A DNA stretch of 64,000 bases from Flectonema sp. DT1601 (taxonomy: Eukaryota > Euglenozoa > Diplonemea > Diplonemida > Diplonemidae): positions 434,001 through 498,000 of the forward strand of contig OZ025850.1 in NCBI GenBank assembly GCA_964019425.1, in the 5' to 3' direction. The translations under genes and the position numbers were made by a program. The notes under the pieces are model-generated. The model ran no database searches and was not told the origin of the DNA. It worked only from the letters and a program-made list of their open reading frames with translations. Positions 1 through 10,400 of the stretch are shown one piece after another; the stretch's first letter is position 1, and each line of letters begins with the position of its first letter.

Positions 1-90
1 GCGTCTTGACCAGGACGGAAAATAGAAAGTAATCGACATAGTCGATCGATAAAAAAAACAATGATAACATTGTTTGATCTTTTATAATTT
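1..90 (-). repeat. Edge of a LINE-borne satellite array
   Basis: Reverse orientation of the roughly 140-bp satellite seen at 15430-18734, including the palindromes GATCGAC/GTCGATC and CAATG/CATTG and the marker CTTGACCAGGACGG. It is the last visible piece of the satellite array belonging to LINE IV; the array continues out of the window to the left. Confidence 0.85.
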
Positions 91-1654
91 TTTTTATTTG
101 TTTTATTTGTTTTTAAAAAAAAAAAAAAAAAAACAAGCGGAATTGATCATAATGGGTGGTAGGGGTTGTTATAACTTCGTTTGAAAATTCTTCTTTTTTG
201 ATTTCTTTTTTTTTTTTTCTTTTTATAGGAGTTAAGATCACTTTCAGGAGACAACACATGAACAAGAGCAGCAAGCAGAGTTGACACTATCAATTCAAAT
301 TTGAAATACCGGGAATTAATTTACAAGGAGGTATCTCAAGTGACTTGGTATCTCTAGCGTGTCGGTATCTCTGGAGTGCTGGTATCTCGTATGTGCGTTG
401 GTATCTCATGAGTGATGGTATCTCTTGTGCATTAGAAAAACGAAAAAGAATGTCATGACCATGACGGAAGAATTGAGGAATTGAGTTAACATGTTCAATT
501 TAACTTATTTAAACTTTTTTTTTTTTTAACAGACCGTAACTATTTGAAAATAAAATGTAGATGGGAAACAGTGAAAAGTAAAATGGATGATAAAATTAAT
601 TGAGAAATATGACATAACAGACCAGATAGAGAGTATTAAAAGGAAAATGAAAAGGAAAAGAGAAACTAGGTTAACACTTATTTAAATTAAGACCGGTTAG
701 TCAGTTTAAGGTCCTGACTAGGACCAACAAAAAAGAAAGAAAAAAAAATTAACGATCAAGCTGAGCTGATCTTGTTTTTATTACAAATAGGGGAGCGGGA
801 GGGATGGAAGGAATAGAGGAAAAAAAAAGAAAAGGTTGATCAATTGGATCTGATCGTCGAGAAGAAGAAATTATTTTAAAGGTTGATCGGTATAGCCGAT
901 CGTTGAGAAAAATAAACAGATATAAATACAATCAGTTTAAATTAAAAAAGAAAAAAAGATTAACGATCAAGCTGAGCTGATCTTGTTTTTATTTAAAATT
1001 AGGGGAGCGGGAGGGATGGAAGGAATAAAGGAAAAAAAAAAAAAAAAAAAGGGTCGATCAATTTGATCTGATCGTCGAGAAGAAGAAAACAATTATTTTA
1101 AAAAAATGATCGGTATAGCCGATCGTTGAGAAAAGAACAGATATAAATACAATCGGTTTTGGTGATCGACGAGTGGAGCGATCACTTGACAAGAAGGAAA
1201 AAGAAAGGACCGATTAATTGGGGCTTTGGTTGTATTCCCAAGGCATATTTTTTTTTTTTTTTTTTTTTATTATTCATTTACATTATTTATTTTTTTTTTT
1301 TTTTTTAAATTAATAATCACATTTTGTTCAAAAATATTTCATATTAGAGTAAAAGAAAAAGAAAAAAAGAAATAAGAGAAAAAAAAAAAAAAAAAAACCA
1401 TTGCTGGCCCCCTCACCACTCATAGAGGATGAGGAGGCCAGTAAGGCGTCACTCAAATCTATGCCAAGCCTTGGGAACTTGGATTGGGGTTTAGACCATT
1501 TATAATTAACAATTAACAATTAACCTGATTAACGTTATGATCTGACGGACATAAACATATCGATAAAATAATACAAACAAAAACGAACAATAAATAATAA
1601 ATAAGCTAAAAAAACTAAATAAACAAAATGATGTGAAAGTAAGGAAAAAGAGAA
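91..1654 (-). other. LINE IV non-coding 3' block
   Basis: Non-coding block between the LINE stop codon and its satellite. In element orientation it contains a T-rich segment, two tandem copies (about 220 bp each) of a unit with the palindromes GATCGGC-TAT-ACCGATC and GATCAGCTCAGCTTGATC, and then a minisatellite of about six 17-19-bp repeats built on GAGATACC (about 330-430). The same block follows the coding region at 11038-12436, 19612-21180, 26368-27815 and 38660-40239. No open frame longer than a shadow is present. Confidence 0.7.
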
Positions 1655-4600
1655 TTACAAGGGGGTGGAGTCACCGTGAACGTCATCAGCAGAACATCTC
1701 CTTCGATTGTAACGATATCTTGATGGAGGGGTCCGTTTTTTCAGAGTTGAACGCTCAGACTTTCTCGGCGGAGTTTCATTTTCCTCATGTTCTTCTGTGT
1801 CTGGCGGACTCAAACCTTCTGCCCATGAAGCTAATTGGAACTTCAGGGCCGCAATTTGAGACCGTGCCAAGGCGAGTTGAGCATTTAAATCGCTCGCCAG
1901 TCCCGTTAACATCATGGATTGCTCAAGCTGCTCTGCGTGAGTTGTACACCGTTGGTGATTCAGCTCCGAGAGGCGAAGTTGGGCATCCAAAAGTTGTTCT
2001 GAGAGCTCTGCCGCTTTCTCGTTTGTTTCGAGAGAGTCATCTACTGCTCGACAGTAATTCTCGAGTAAGTCAATCCTACCCTCGGACCATTGTCTCGCAA
2101 TAGGTGTATTCTCTTTAACGGAGATAACGTGACTCTCTTGTCGTAAAATCTTGGTCGGCGTGCGGTCGAGAGCTTCACTCCGCGGCATTGTCGGAGGAAT
2201 TGAGGCTAGAGGACAAAGAGGGGTGATATAATTAAGGGTAGGGATAAGGGGTTTAATAAGAGGAGTAAAAAGACTACTCGTAGTTGTAAAGAGCGAGAGG
2301 TAGTTCTTTGCTATCTTCATCATAGCAACAGATTCATACAAAACGGGGGTTCGGGGGGAAACTTGTTGACTAAAGTGGGTCATGCGGGGACGCGCGGCAC
2401 GCAAACTCTCGACCTCCTGTTGAGTATAGAAAAGTCTTATTTTACTTTCTCTTTCCTCATTACATTTGGTCTCCAATTCGTTCGACAGAAGAACAAACCT
2501 TTGATGGTAATTAAAGAGCGCCATTTCCGATAGGTCTGCTCTCTGAGTCAGATTTGCGAGCTCACGTTTCCTGTAATCTTCCACTAAGTCATATTGTCGA
2601 ACTAGTGCAGAAAGAGAAGTCTTCGATTCATCGCGTTCTGCTGTTAACCGTTGAATTACTCCTTCCAGAAGTTCATATTCTTTTCTATCTTTTTCAATAA
2701 TTAAAACAGGGGGTGCAGGAGGAAGTGAGGATGGATCCTGATTGGTAGCTTTGATCTCAACAGGTAATCCATTTAGTAACTGCTTGTCTTTCTCGAGGGA
2801 GGCTGACATCGCATTAAAGTAAAATAAAAATAGAACATAAAAAATTCGTTCTTTCATTTGCTCTAATTCGTTTTCTAAAATCTGGCATTTCAAGGAAAGT
2901 TTCAGCCTTAATTTTCCTTCTTTTTTTTTGTACAAGGGGGTTTGAGAACCCATGTCAGATTGAGTTCTTATCACCATAGCAAAATCAGTAAGAAGTGTTT
3001 GCGATCCCGTTGACATGAGTTCAGGTGGGGGAGTCTGGAAAGAGATGGAAGAAATAGAAGAGAATGACAAGGAGAGTCCAGTGAGCTCATCCTCATCTAA
3101 CAAAACAGAAGGGGCCGGGGAGGAAGAACCATTGGCAATAAGTAGAATAGAAAGAGCCGATGCGTAACAAGTTTGCCAGATAAAACATTTCTCAAGCCAC
3201 GATCTTTCAATGGTGAGCTTTTCGATCGTTTTCAGTTTTGTTACTTTGTGGATTTTGACTTCTTCCACAGGGAAGATTTCTTTACCATCTTTTATAAAAC
3301 TTGCAGTGGCAGGTTCTTCTTTAATGCTGCGCATTAGTGGTCTTGAATGCCACGTGGGGAGGTTCCTCGTCTGGAACAGAACATATGAGCACTGTCTGGC
3401 GATTCTGGTGCATTCACAAAATAAAGCTTTTGTTGGTGCTAAAGGTGAACCGATGTGACGTGTCCAGATGTTCAGCTGGTCCATGCAGATGTTTCCTCGT
3501 ACGCCAACTTCAATAGTAAAAATGTTACAGTCGAAGCCATTAGCGATGATCGAGTCTCTTAGCTTTAGGTATTTCTTTTCCTTTAAGACATGAGAGGTTT
3601 CGAAACGATCTTCATTTGGACACGTCAGCTCCAGAATCAGTGCTCTTTTCGCAAAAAAAGAATAAATAAAAATGTCTGGTCTTAGAGAGGACGAGACATG
3701 GCACACTTCAAGAGGAACAATTAGGCGGTTATCACCGACATCGTCGAGGATGACCCAATCATTCGCTAGTGAAAGTTCGCCTGTCTCTTTAGAAATTCTT
3801 TCTAGGGGTTTATTTTCCCCTGTTTTTAAAAAAGTTTGAGAGGGAGGCGGGAGGTTTTCTTTTCTTTTGTTGGCTTTTATTATCAACTCTTCCAAGAAGA
3901 TAACAATGCGTTTTAGAACGCTGTCGTGACGCCACGTGAACCTCCCTTGTGTTAAAGAGACAGGACAGCCTGTTAAGACATGCCTGAGGGTAGGATTCAC
4001 TTTGCCACACAAAACACAATTTTGGTCCACATTGGTGATGTTCCACCTCTTTAAATTATCTTGTGAGGGGAGGGTGTTTGTAACCGCTTTCAGTTGAAAT
4101 GAGATATAGGCAGGATTTCCCTCCCTAAGTACCTTATTCCAGGTGAAGTCGTTTATCATACATTTAGACCACTCCTTCCACTGACCTTGGACTTGTAATT
4201 TATTCAAAGAGTTCAGTAGTTCATCTGTGGCTTCCACTTCAAAACGCTTAAGGAGATCGGGGCGAGTAGTACGTAGATCGCGCAATCGGTGACCAAGACC
4301 AGCTGATTGCTTCGCAAGAGAACGGTAAGAAAAAAACTTAATAAGGCGCTCCCACTCAGCAGAAGCTGAAAACTTTTTCGACCAGTTGGACGATTTCTCC
4401 ATAATAACATTGTAGACACCGTGCATGTCAGAGTCTTGTGAGGATCTGAGGATGTCTAGTTTAATTGATTGCGCTTGTTTATATAGCGTCTCAACTCTTT
4501 TGTGTCTGAGACCAACAGTGTTCTTTGAACCGGTAAAAAGGATGACTGTGTTCGCAGAGCGGACAAATCCCCACCATTTCTTCAAAAAAGGTTTAATAAT

Positions 4601-5578
4601 TTTGTCCATTTTTTTGGCAAAAGGGAGAGATAAGTCATGGATCATTAAACTCCATGTTAACCTTGACAATAACAAGTGTTGGACAGACCAAGCCTTCTGA
4701 GACCCATATAGTGGCATGGCGTCGACTTTTTTTAAAAAATTCCTGGTAAAAGTGGTCAGGCGCTCTCGTAATTTCTGTTCTTTGGCGTTCGGCTCAAACC
4801 AACGCCCGAGGTATTTGAACTCTCCAGCTTCCTGGAGATTCGTAATCGGAACATTGTTAATCTTCAGGTCCGGGTTAGCTGGTTTCCCTTGTACAAAGCT
4901 GTGGGCAATGCATTTCTGGGGTTTCGCTTTCATACCACGAGACCAGGAAAGAAACTGTTCGAGCGACTTGATTAGCAATTTTGCCCCCGCCTTTGATGAC
5001 GTGGTAAGTTGTAAATCATCAGCAAAAGCTGCAACTAATAGTTGGAGGGATTTATTGTTAAACTCGTAGGCTTCCTGTTGATGAACTGCTAAGGAAAAGA
5101 GCAGTAGTTGGAATACCAAATTAAAAAGGGTTGGGGAGGAAACGCAGCCTTGAAAGACACCAACTTCAAAAGGGATAGTGGGCGTCAGGCCTTCTCCAAC
5201 TCTGATTTGGACGCGCATGGAGGAATAATACCTTTTATAGAAACCGATTATTCTTTCGTGAATTCCGAAATATTTTAAAGCAAAGAAAATTAATTGATGT
5301 TTGACTGAGCCGAAAGCATCTGCCAAATCCACCCAGACAATTGTTAGGTTTTTCCGGAGAGCTTTCACTTCTTTAAAAATCTCTGAGGTGATCGTGGCAT
5401 GTTCGATACACCCAGAGACACCTTTCCTAAAGCCTTTTTGAAAATTAAATTTAGAAAGAGTGTGGTTTGCGACGGCTTCCTGAATAACCGTATTAAAAAT
5501 TTTCCCGTCGCAGTTGCCCACAGCTATCGGTCTCGTTTTCGAGATGTCTTTCCCATCGGAGTTGGGCTTTGGGAGCAT
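1655..5578 (-). CDS. LINE IV polyprotein, RT-nuclease-coiled-coil part (1307 codons)
   Basis: Open frame covering the reverse transcriptase from LPKP (motif 1) to the C-terminus. Visible RT motifs are the catalytic D in VDLADAF, QGCVSSP and FADD. A thumb region follows, then a CCHC knuckle (CVLCG...H...C), then the nuclease motif RPDIF...ELTCPNED...KYLKL, which matches the PD-(D/E)XK-like endonuclease of NeSL/R4/Utopia-type LINEs. About 480 further residues follow in frame, with a hydrophobic stretch (FYVLFLFYF) and heptad-rich segments. The first ATG (5578) is internal; the frame is open to the break at 5600, so this is a fragment of a protein of about 1700 residues. It is identical over almost its whole length to the right-arm copy, with no internal stop. 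Confidence 0.85.
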   Translation of the reverse strand: MLPKPNSDGKDISKTRPIAVGNCDGKIFNTVIQEAVANHTLSKFNFQKGFRKGVSGCIEHATITSEIFKEVKALRKNLTIVWVDLADAFGSVKHQLIFFALKYFGIHERIIGFYKRYYSSMRVQIRVGEGLTPTIPFEVGVFQGCVSSPTLFNLVFQLLLFSLAVHQQEAYEFNNKSLQLLVAAFADDLQLTTSSKAGAKLLIKSLEQFLSWSRGMKAKPQKCIAHSFVQGKPANPDLKINNVPITNLQEAGEFKYLGRWFEPNAKEQKLRERLTTFTRNFLKKVDAMPLYGSQKAWSVQHLLLSRLTWSLMIHDLSLPFAKKMDKIIKPFLKKWWGFVRSANTVILFTGSKNTVGLRHKRVETLYKQAQSIKLDILRSSQDSDMHGVYNVIMEKSSNWSKKFSASAEWERLIKFFSYRSLAKQSAGLGHRLRDLRTTRPDLLKRFEVEATDELLNSLNKLQVQGQWKEWSKCMINDFTWNKVLREGNPAYISFQLKAVTNTLPSQDNLKRWNITNVDQNCVLCGKVNPTLRHVLTGCPVSLTQGRFTWRHDSVLKRIVIFLEELIIKANKRKENLPPPSQTFLKTGENKPLERISKETGELSLANDWVILDDVGDNRLIVPLEVCHVSSSLRPDIFIYSFFAKRALILELTCPNEDRFETSHVLKEKKYLKLRDSIIANGFDCNIFTIEVGVRGNICMDQLNIWTRHIGSPLAPTKALFCECTRIARQCSYVLFQTRNLPTWHSRPLMRSIKEEPATASFIKDGKEIFPVEEVKIHKVTKLKTIEKLTIERSWLEKCFIWQTCYASALSILLIANGSSSPAPSVLLDEDELTGLSLSFSSISSISFQTPPPELMSTGSQTLLTDFAMVIRTQSDMGSQTPLYKKKEGKLRLKLSLKCQILENELEQMKERIFYVLFLFYFNAMSASLEKDKQLLNGLPVEIKATNQDPSSLPPAPPVLIIEKDRKEYELLEGVIQRLTAERDESKTSLSALVRQYDLVEDYRKRELANLTQRADLSEMALFNYHQRFVLLSNELETKCNEERESKIRLFYTQQEVESLRAARPRMTHFSQQVSPRTPVLYESVAMMKIAKNYLSLFTTTSSLFTPLIKPLIPTLNYITPLCPLASIPPTMPRSEALDRTPTKILRQESHVISVKENTPIARQWSEGRIDLLENYCRAVDDSLETNEKAAELSEQLLDAQLRLSELNHQRCTTHAEQLEQSMMLTGLASDLNAQLALARSQIAALKFQLASWAEGLSPPDTEEHEENETPPRKSERSTLKKRTPPSRYRYNRRRCSADDVHGDSTPL

Positions 5579-5600
5579 TGTTACAAATGCTAAGCCTAAG

Positions 5601-5681
5601 TAGTTACTCCGATTTTTCTGTTTTAGAGCGTAGCTCGTTTTCCTTTAAACAGTATTTACCAAAAAAAAACTCTAGGGTTAG
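5601..5681. other. Junction filler between LINE IV and LINE V
   Basis: About 80 bp that match neither the LINE leader nor the coding region. They lie exactly where the left inverted arm stops and before the leader shared by LINE V and LINE IV begins at TAGCTGCCCGAAATT. I see no gene or repeat in them. They may be extra sequence acquired at the 5' junction during insertion, or a remnant of older target DNA. Confidence 0.5.
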
Positions 5682-5879
5682 CTGCCCGAAATTAAAAAAA
5701 AAGGAATAGTTTAAAAAAAAAGATCTTAACTCATCGATATTGTTTCTGAGCCATTCTCTTTTCTATTTTTTTTTTTTTTTATTATTGCTACTTCACAACA
5801 AAAAAAAAAAGAAACACCGGGCCGGCGGTGTCATAAAGATACTGGCAACCATCTCTCAGCCAACCCAGCCCCCGAGGCT
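5682..5879 (+). promoter_or_regulatory. LINE 5' leader
   Basis: The segment is shared with the minus-strand copy at 23680-23872, and homology begins abruptly at TAGCTGCCCGAAATT. It contains A- and T-runs and a GC-rich inverted repeat ACACCG-GGCCGG-CGGTGT at 5813-5830. The long LINE frame is open through here from 5730, but it has no ATG before the zinc fingers. This suggests non-AUG initiation, a structured entry site or splicing. R2-type LINEs are known to use ribozyme-processed 5' ends and AUG-independent starts; whether that applies here is inference. Confidence 0.5.
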
Positions 5880-7457
5880 TTGCAAGAGGCTATTTCGAGA
5901 TCGGCTCTGGATGGGGATAAAACTTTAGTAGCCAAATGTCCTTTATGTTTTGAGACATACCTCAAAGGTCCAGTTGCGCATTTTAGACGTAACTGTAAGT
6001 TTAGTAAGGAATTTAAGGACTATAAGTCACGTTTTCCCCCATCTACCCACTCCCAAGTTAAAGATTGTTACCACTTACCTTGTCCAGAATGTGGTAAGCT
6101 TTTCAAAAGTATCGCTACGAGAGCGAAACACTGTGTTAACGGTACATGTAAAGGTACACCTCTGTCTCCCCTCACAGGGAATAATTCAGACCTGGAACCT
6201 CCCTTTGTAGGAGAATCTGTAGATTTTAAAACTTCACAAACAGCTTTCGTTCCTTATAACTCTACAACACCCACTTTTACCCCGTTACACCCGTCTCGTC
6301 TCAAATTCCGATCTTTTGGAACTGAATGGAAGGACATCGACGTTTCTGCTGCAGAAAAACTTCAAACTTTCACCGTCGAAACAGAAAACTCTTCAAAACC
6401 TGCCGACCAACTTGATAAACTACTCAAAACGGTTTATCAAATATGTAGCGGTTTCTTTGAAGAGACAAAGCGGAATTTACCCCGCAAACAGAAATCAAGG
6501 GAAGAGGTCATCCTCGACCAAGAAAAACTTGAATGTCGTCTGGAAATGAAACAGCTAAGACAGGAGCTCCGCAAATCTGGGCCTTCTATAGAGAACGCTG
6601 TCAAATGGAAAGAGGCAAGATCGAGAATGAAAAGGATTTTCCGAATGTATCGGAATTTAGAAAAGAAAAATTTATTCAAAAAATTACAAGATAAATTTCG
6701 TCAAAACCCGTTTACTGCCATAAAAGAAGAACTCCAAAAAGAAGATCCTCAACCCCCCTCCCTTGATATTCCAGAGGAAAAAATAATTGAACATTTTAAA
6801 AACAATTATTGTGACAATGAAAAAAAAAAAACTGATTTCACCCATCCCTCTTTTTTACCTAAGTCTGACTACAAGACAATGGATGATATCCAGTTCCCGA
6901 GCTTCGAACAGTTTGGTATTCTCTTATCAAAGAAAAAAAACAAATGTGCCCCTGGTCCCAATTGCATACCTTATGTTGTATGGAAAAAGGTCCCAACTTT
7001 TATGGAAGCACTTTACAAGGTATTAAAGAGAATTTTCGAACTCAAGGCCTATCCGGATAGTTGGGGCTTAGCGTTTGTAACAATGCTCCCAAAGCCCAAC
7101 TCCGATGGGAAAGACATCTCGAAAACGAGACCGATAGCTGTGGGCAACTGCGACGGGAAAATTTTTAATACGGTTATTCAGGAAGCCGTCGCAAACCACA
7201 CTCTTTCTAAATTTAATTTTCAAAAAGGCTTTAGGAAAGGTGTCTCTGGGTGTATCGAACATGCTACGATCACCTCAGAGATTTTTAAAGAGTTGAATTT
7301 CCAGGTGAGATTTGGACTTTGGAGTGAAAGCTCTCCGGAAAAACCTAACAATTGTCTGGGTGGATTTGGCAGATGCTTTCGGCTCAGTCAAACATCAATT
7401 AATTTTCTTTGCTTTAAAATATTTCGGAATTCACGAAAGAATAATCGGTTTCTATAA
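5880..7457 (+). CDS. LINE V polyprotein, N-terminal zinc fingers and start of RT
   Basis: Frame open from 5730; no in-frame ATG precedes the zinc fingers. TTG at 5880 is TTA in the sister copy, so it is not a dependable start. Two C2HC fingers are visible (CPLC...H...C at about 5937-5996; CPEC...HC...C at about 6083-6151), the DNA-binding type found in the N-terminus of R2/NeSL-like elements. A basic region (6480-6720) follows, then RT entry motif CAPGPN (about 6945), LPKP (about 7086), the RPIAVGN region and QKGFRKG. A 31-bp insertion at 7292-7322, absent from the inverted partner and from LINE VII, shifts the frame, so the last 55 or so codons to 7457 are out of frame and the protein is split. 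Confidence 0.8.
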   Translation: MQEAISRSALDGDKTLVAKCPLCFETYLKGPVAHFRRNCKFSKEFKDYKSRFPPSTHSQVKDCYHLPCPECGKLFKSIATRAKHCVNGTCKGTPLSPLTGNNSDLEPPFVGESVDFKTSQTAFVPYNSTTPTFTPLHPSRLKFRSFGTEWKDIDVSAAEKLQTFTVETENSSKPADQLDKLLKTVYQICSGFFEETKRNLPRKQKSREEVILDQEKLECRLEMKQLRQELRKSGPSIENAVKWKEARSRMKRIFRMYRNLEKKNLFKKLQDKFRQNPFTAIKEELQKEDPQPPSLDIPEEKIIEHFKNNYCDNEKKKTDFTHPSFLPKSDYKTMDDIQFPSFEQFGILLSKKKNKCAPGPNCIPYVVWKKVPTFMEALYKVLKRIFELKAYPDSWGLAFVTMLPKPNSDGKDISKTRPIAVGNCDGKIFNTVIQEAVANHTLSKFNFQKGFRKGVSGCIEHATITSEIFKELNFQVRFGLWSESSPEKPNNCLGGFGRCFRLSQTSINFLCFKIFRNSRKNNRFL

Positions 7458-10400
7458 AAGGTATTATTCCTCCATGCGCGTCCAAATCAGAGTTGGAGAA
7501 GGCCTGACGCCCACTATCCCTTTTGAAGTTGGTGTCTTTCAAGGCTGCGTTTCCTCCCCAACCCTTTTTAATTTGGTATTCCAACTACTGCTCTTTTCCT
7601 TAGCAGTTCATCAACAGGAAGCCTACGAGTTTAACAATAAATCCCTCCAACTATTAGTTGCAGCTTTTGCTGATGATTTACAACTTACCACGTCATCAAA
7701 GGCGGGGGCAAAATTGCTAATCAAGTCGCTCGAACAGTTTCTTTCCTGGTCTCGTGGTATGAAAGCGAAACCCCAGAAATGCATTGCTCACAGCTTTGTA
7801 CAAGGGAAACCAGCGAACCCGGACCTGAAGATTAACAATGTTCCGATTACGAATCTCCAGGAAGCTGGAGAGTTCAAATACCTCGGGCGTTGGTTTGAGC
7901 CGAACGCCAAAGAACAGAAATTGCGAGAGCGCCTGACCACTTTTACCAGGAATTTTTTAAAAAAAGTCGACGCCATGCCACTATATGGGTCTCAGAAGGC
8001 TTGGTCTGTCCAACACTTGTTATTGTCAAGGTTAACATGGAGTTTAATGATCCATGACTTATCTCTCCCTTTTGCCAAAAAAATGGACAAAATTATTAAA
8101 CCTTTTTTGAAGAAATGGTGGGGATTTGTCCGCTCTGCGAACACAGTCATCCTTTTTACCGGTTCAAAGAACACTGTTGGTCTCAGACACAAAAGAGTTG
8201 AGACGCTATATAAACAAGCGCAATCAATTAAACTAGACATCCTCAGGTCCTCACAAGACTCTGACATGCACGGTGTCTACAATGTTATTATGGAGAAATC
8301 GTCCAACTGGTCGAAAAAGTTTTCAGCTTCTGCTGAGTGGGAGCGCCTTATTAAGTTTTTTTCTTACCGTTCTCTTGCGAAGCAATCAGCTGGTCTTGGT
8401 CACCGATTGCGCGATCTACGTACTACTCGCCCCGATCTCCTTAAGCGTTTTGAAGTGGAAGCCACAGATGAACTACTGAACTCTTTGAATAAATTACAAG
8501 TCCAAGGTCAGTGGAAGGAGTGGTCTAAATGTATGATAAACGACTTCACCTGGAATAAGGTACTTAGGGAGGGAAATCCTGCCTATATCTCATTTCAACT
8601 GAAAGCGGTTACAAACACCCTCCCCTCACAAGATAATTTAAAGAGGTGGAACATCACCAATGTGGACCAAAATTGTGTTTTGTGTGGCAAAGTGAATCCT
8701 ACCCTCAGGCATGTCTTAACAGGCTGTCCTGTCTCTTTAACACAAGGGAGGTTCACGTGGCGTCACGACAGCGTTCTAAAACGCATTGTTATCTTCTTGG
8801 AAGAGTTGATAATAAAAGCCAACAAAAGAAAAGAAAACCTCCCGCCTCCCTCTCAAACTTTTTTAAAAACAGGGGAAAATAAACCCCTAGAAAGAATTTC
8901 TAAAGAGACAGGCGAACTTTCACTAGCGAATGATTGGGTCATCCTCGACGATGTCGGTGATAACCGCCTAATTGTTCCTCTTGAAGTGTGCCATGTCTCG
9001 TCCTCTCTAAGACCAGACATTTTTATTTATTCTTTTTTTGCGAAAAGAGCACTGATTCTGGAGCTGACGTGTCCAAATGAAGATCGTTTCGAAACCTCTC
9101 ATGTCTTAAAGGAAAAGAAATACCTAAAGCTAAGAGACTCGATCATCGCTAATGGCTTCGACTGTAACATTTTTACTATTGAAGTTGGCGTACGAGGAAA
9201 CATCTGCATGGACCAGCTGAACATCTGGACACGTCACATCGGTTCACCTTTAGCACCAACAAAAGCTTTATTTTGTGAATGCACCAGAATCGCCAGACAG
9301 TGCTCATATGTTCTGTTCCAGACGAGGAACCTCCCCACGTGGCATTCAAGACCACTAATGCGCAGCATTAAAGAAGAACCTGCCACTGCAAGTTTTATAA
9401 AAGATGGTAAAGAAATCTTCCCTGTGGAAGAAGTCAAAATCCACAAAGTAACAAAACTGAAAACGATCGAAAAGCTCACCATTGAAAGATCGTGGCTTGA
9501 GAAATGTTTTATCTGGCAAACTTGTTACGCATCGGCTCTTTCTATTCTACTTATTGCCAATGGTTCTTCCTCCCCGGCCCCTTCTGTTTTGTTAGATGAG
9601 GATGAGCTCACTGGACTCTCCTTGTCATTCTCTTCTATTTCTTCCATCTCTTTCCAGACTCCCCCACCTGAACTCATGTCAACGGGATCGCAAACACTTC
9701 TTACTGATTTTGCTATGGTGATAAGAACTCAATCTGACATGGGTTCTCAAACCCCCTTGTACAAAAAAAAAGAAGGAAAATTAAGGCTGAAACTTTCCTT
9801 GAAATGCCAGATTTTAGAAAACGAATTAGAGCAAATGAAAGAACGAATTTTTTATGTTCTATTTTTATTTTACTTTAATGCGATGTCAGCCTCCCTCGAG
9901 AAAGACAAGCAGTTACTAAATGGATTACCTGTTGAGATCAAAGCTACCAATCAGGATCCATCCTCACTTCCTCCTGCACCCCCTGTTTTAATTATTGAAA
10001 AAGATAGAAAAGAATATGAACTTCTGGAAGGAGTAATTCAACGGTTAACAGCAGAACGCGATGAATCGAAGACTTCTCTTTCTGCACTAGTTCGACAATA
10101 TGACTTAGTGGAAGATTACAGGAAACGTGAGCTCGCAAATCTGACTCAGAGAGCAGACCTATCGGAAATGGCGCTCTTTAATTACCATCAAAGGTTTGTT
10201 CTTCTGTCGAACGAATTGGAGACCAAATGTAATGAGGAAAGAGAAAGTAAAATAAGACTTTTCTATACTCAACAGGAGGTCGAGAGTTTGCGTGCCGCGC
10301 GTCCCCGCATGACCCACTTTAGTCAACAAGTTTCCCCCCGAACCCCCGTTTTGTATGAATCTGTTGCTATGATGAAGATAGCAAAGAACTACCTCTCGCT

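Larger units (their letters stand above)
1..5600 (-). mobile_element. LINE IV, 3' part (restriction-like-endonuclease non-LTR retrotransposon)
   Basis: Minus-strand copy. It holds, in element order, the reverse transcriptase frame from motif 1 onward (5600 down to 1655), the non-coding 3' block (about 1654-91) and the start of a satellite array (90-1). Its missing 5' end is probably 22562-23872, on the same strand and complete to the leader. About 70 bp of target between the two pieces are absent, as expected if LINE V (5682-22561) inserted here with a small target deletion. Bases 257-5600 are the inverted near-identical partner of 7061-12436. The 3' module lies outside the window, so completeness cannot be judged. 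Confidence 0.8.

Noticed and set aside
1633-2103. 156-codon antisense frame opposite the LINE coding tail, repeated at 10589, 19163 and 40218
   Set aside because: It mirrors the constrained sense frame in every copy and has no domain; a shadow ORF.
5810-5880. HDV-like ribozyme in the LINE leader
   Set aside because: A GC-rich hairpin is present but I could not lay out the required nested pseudoknot by eye; left as a check.
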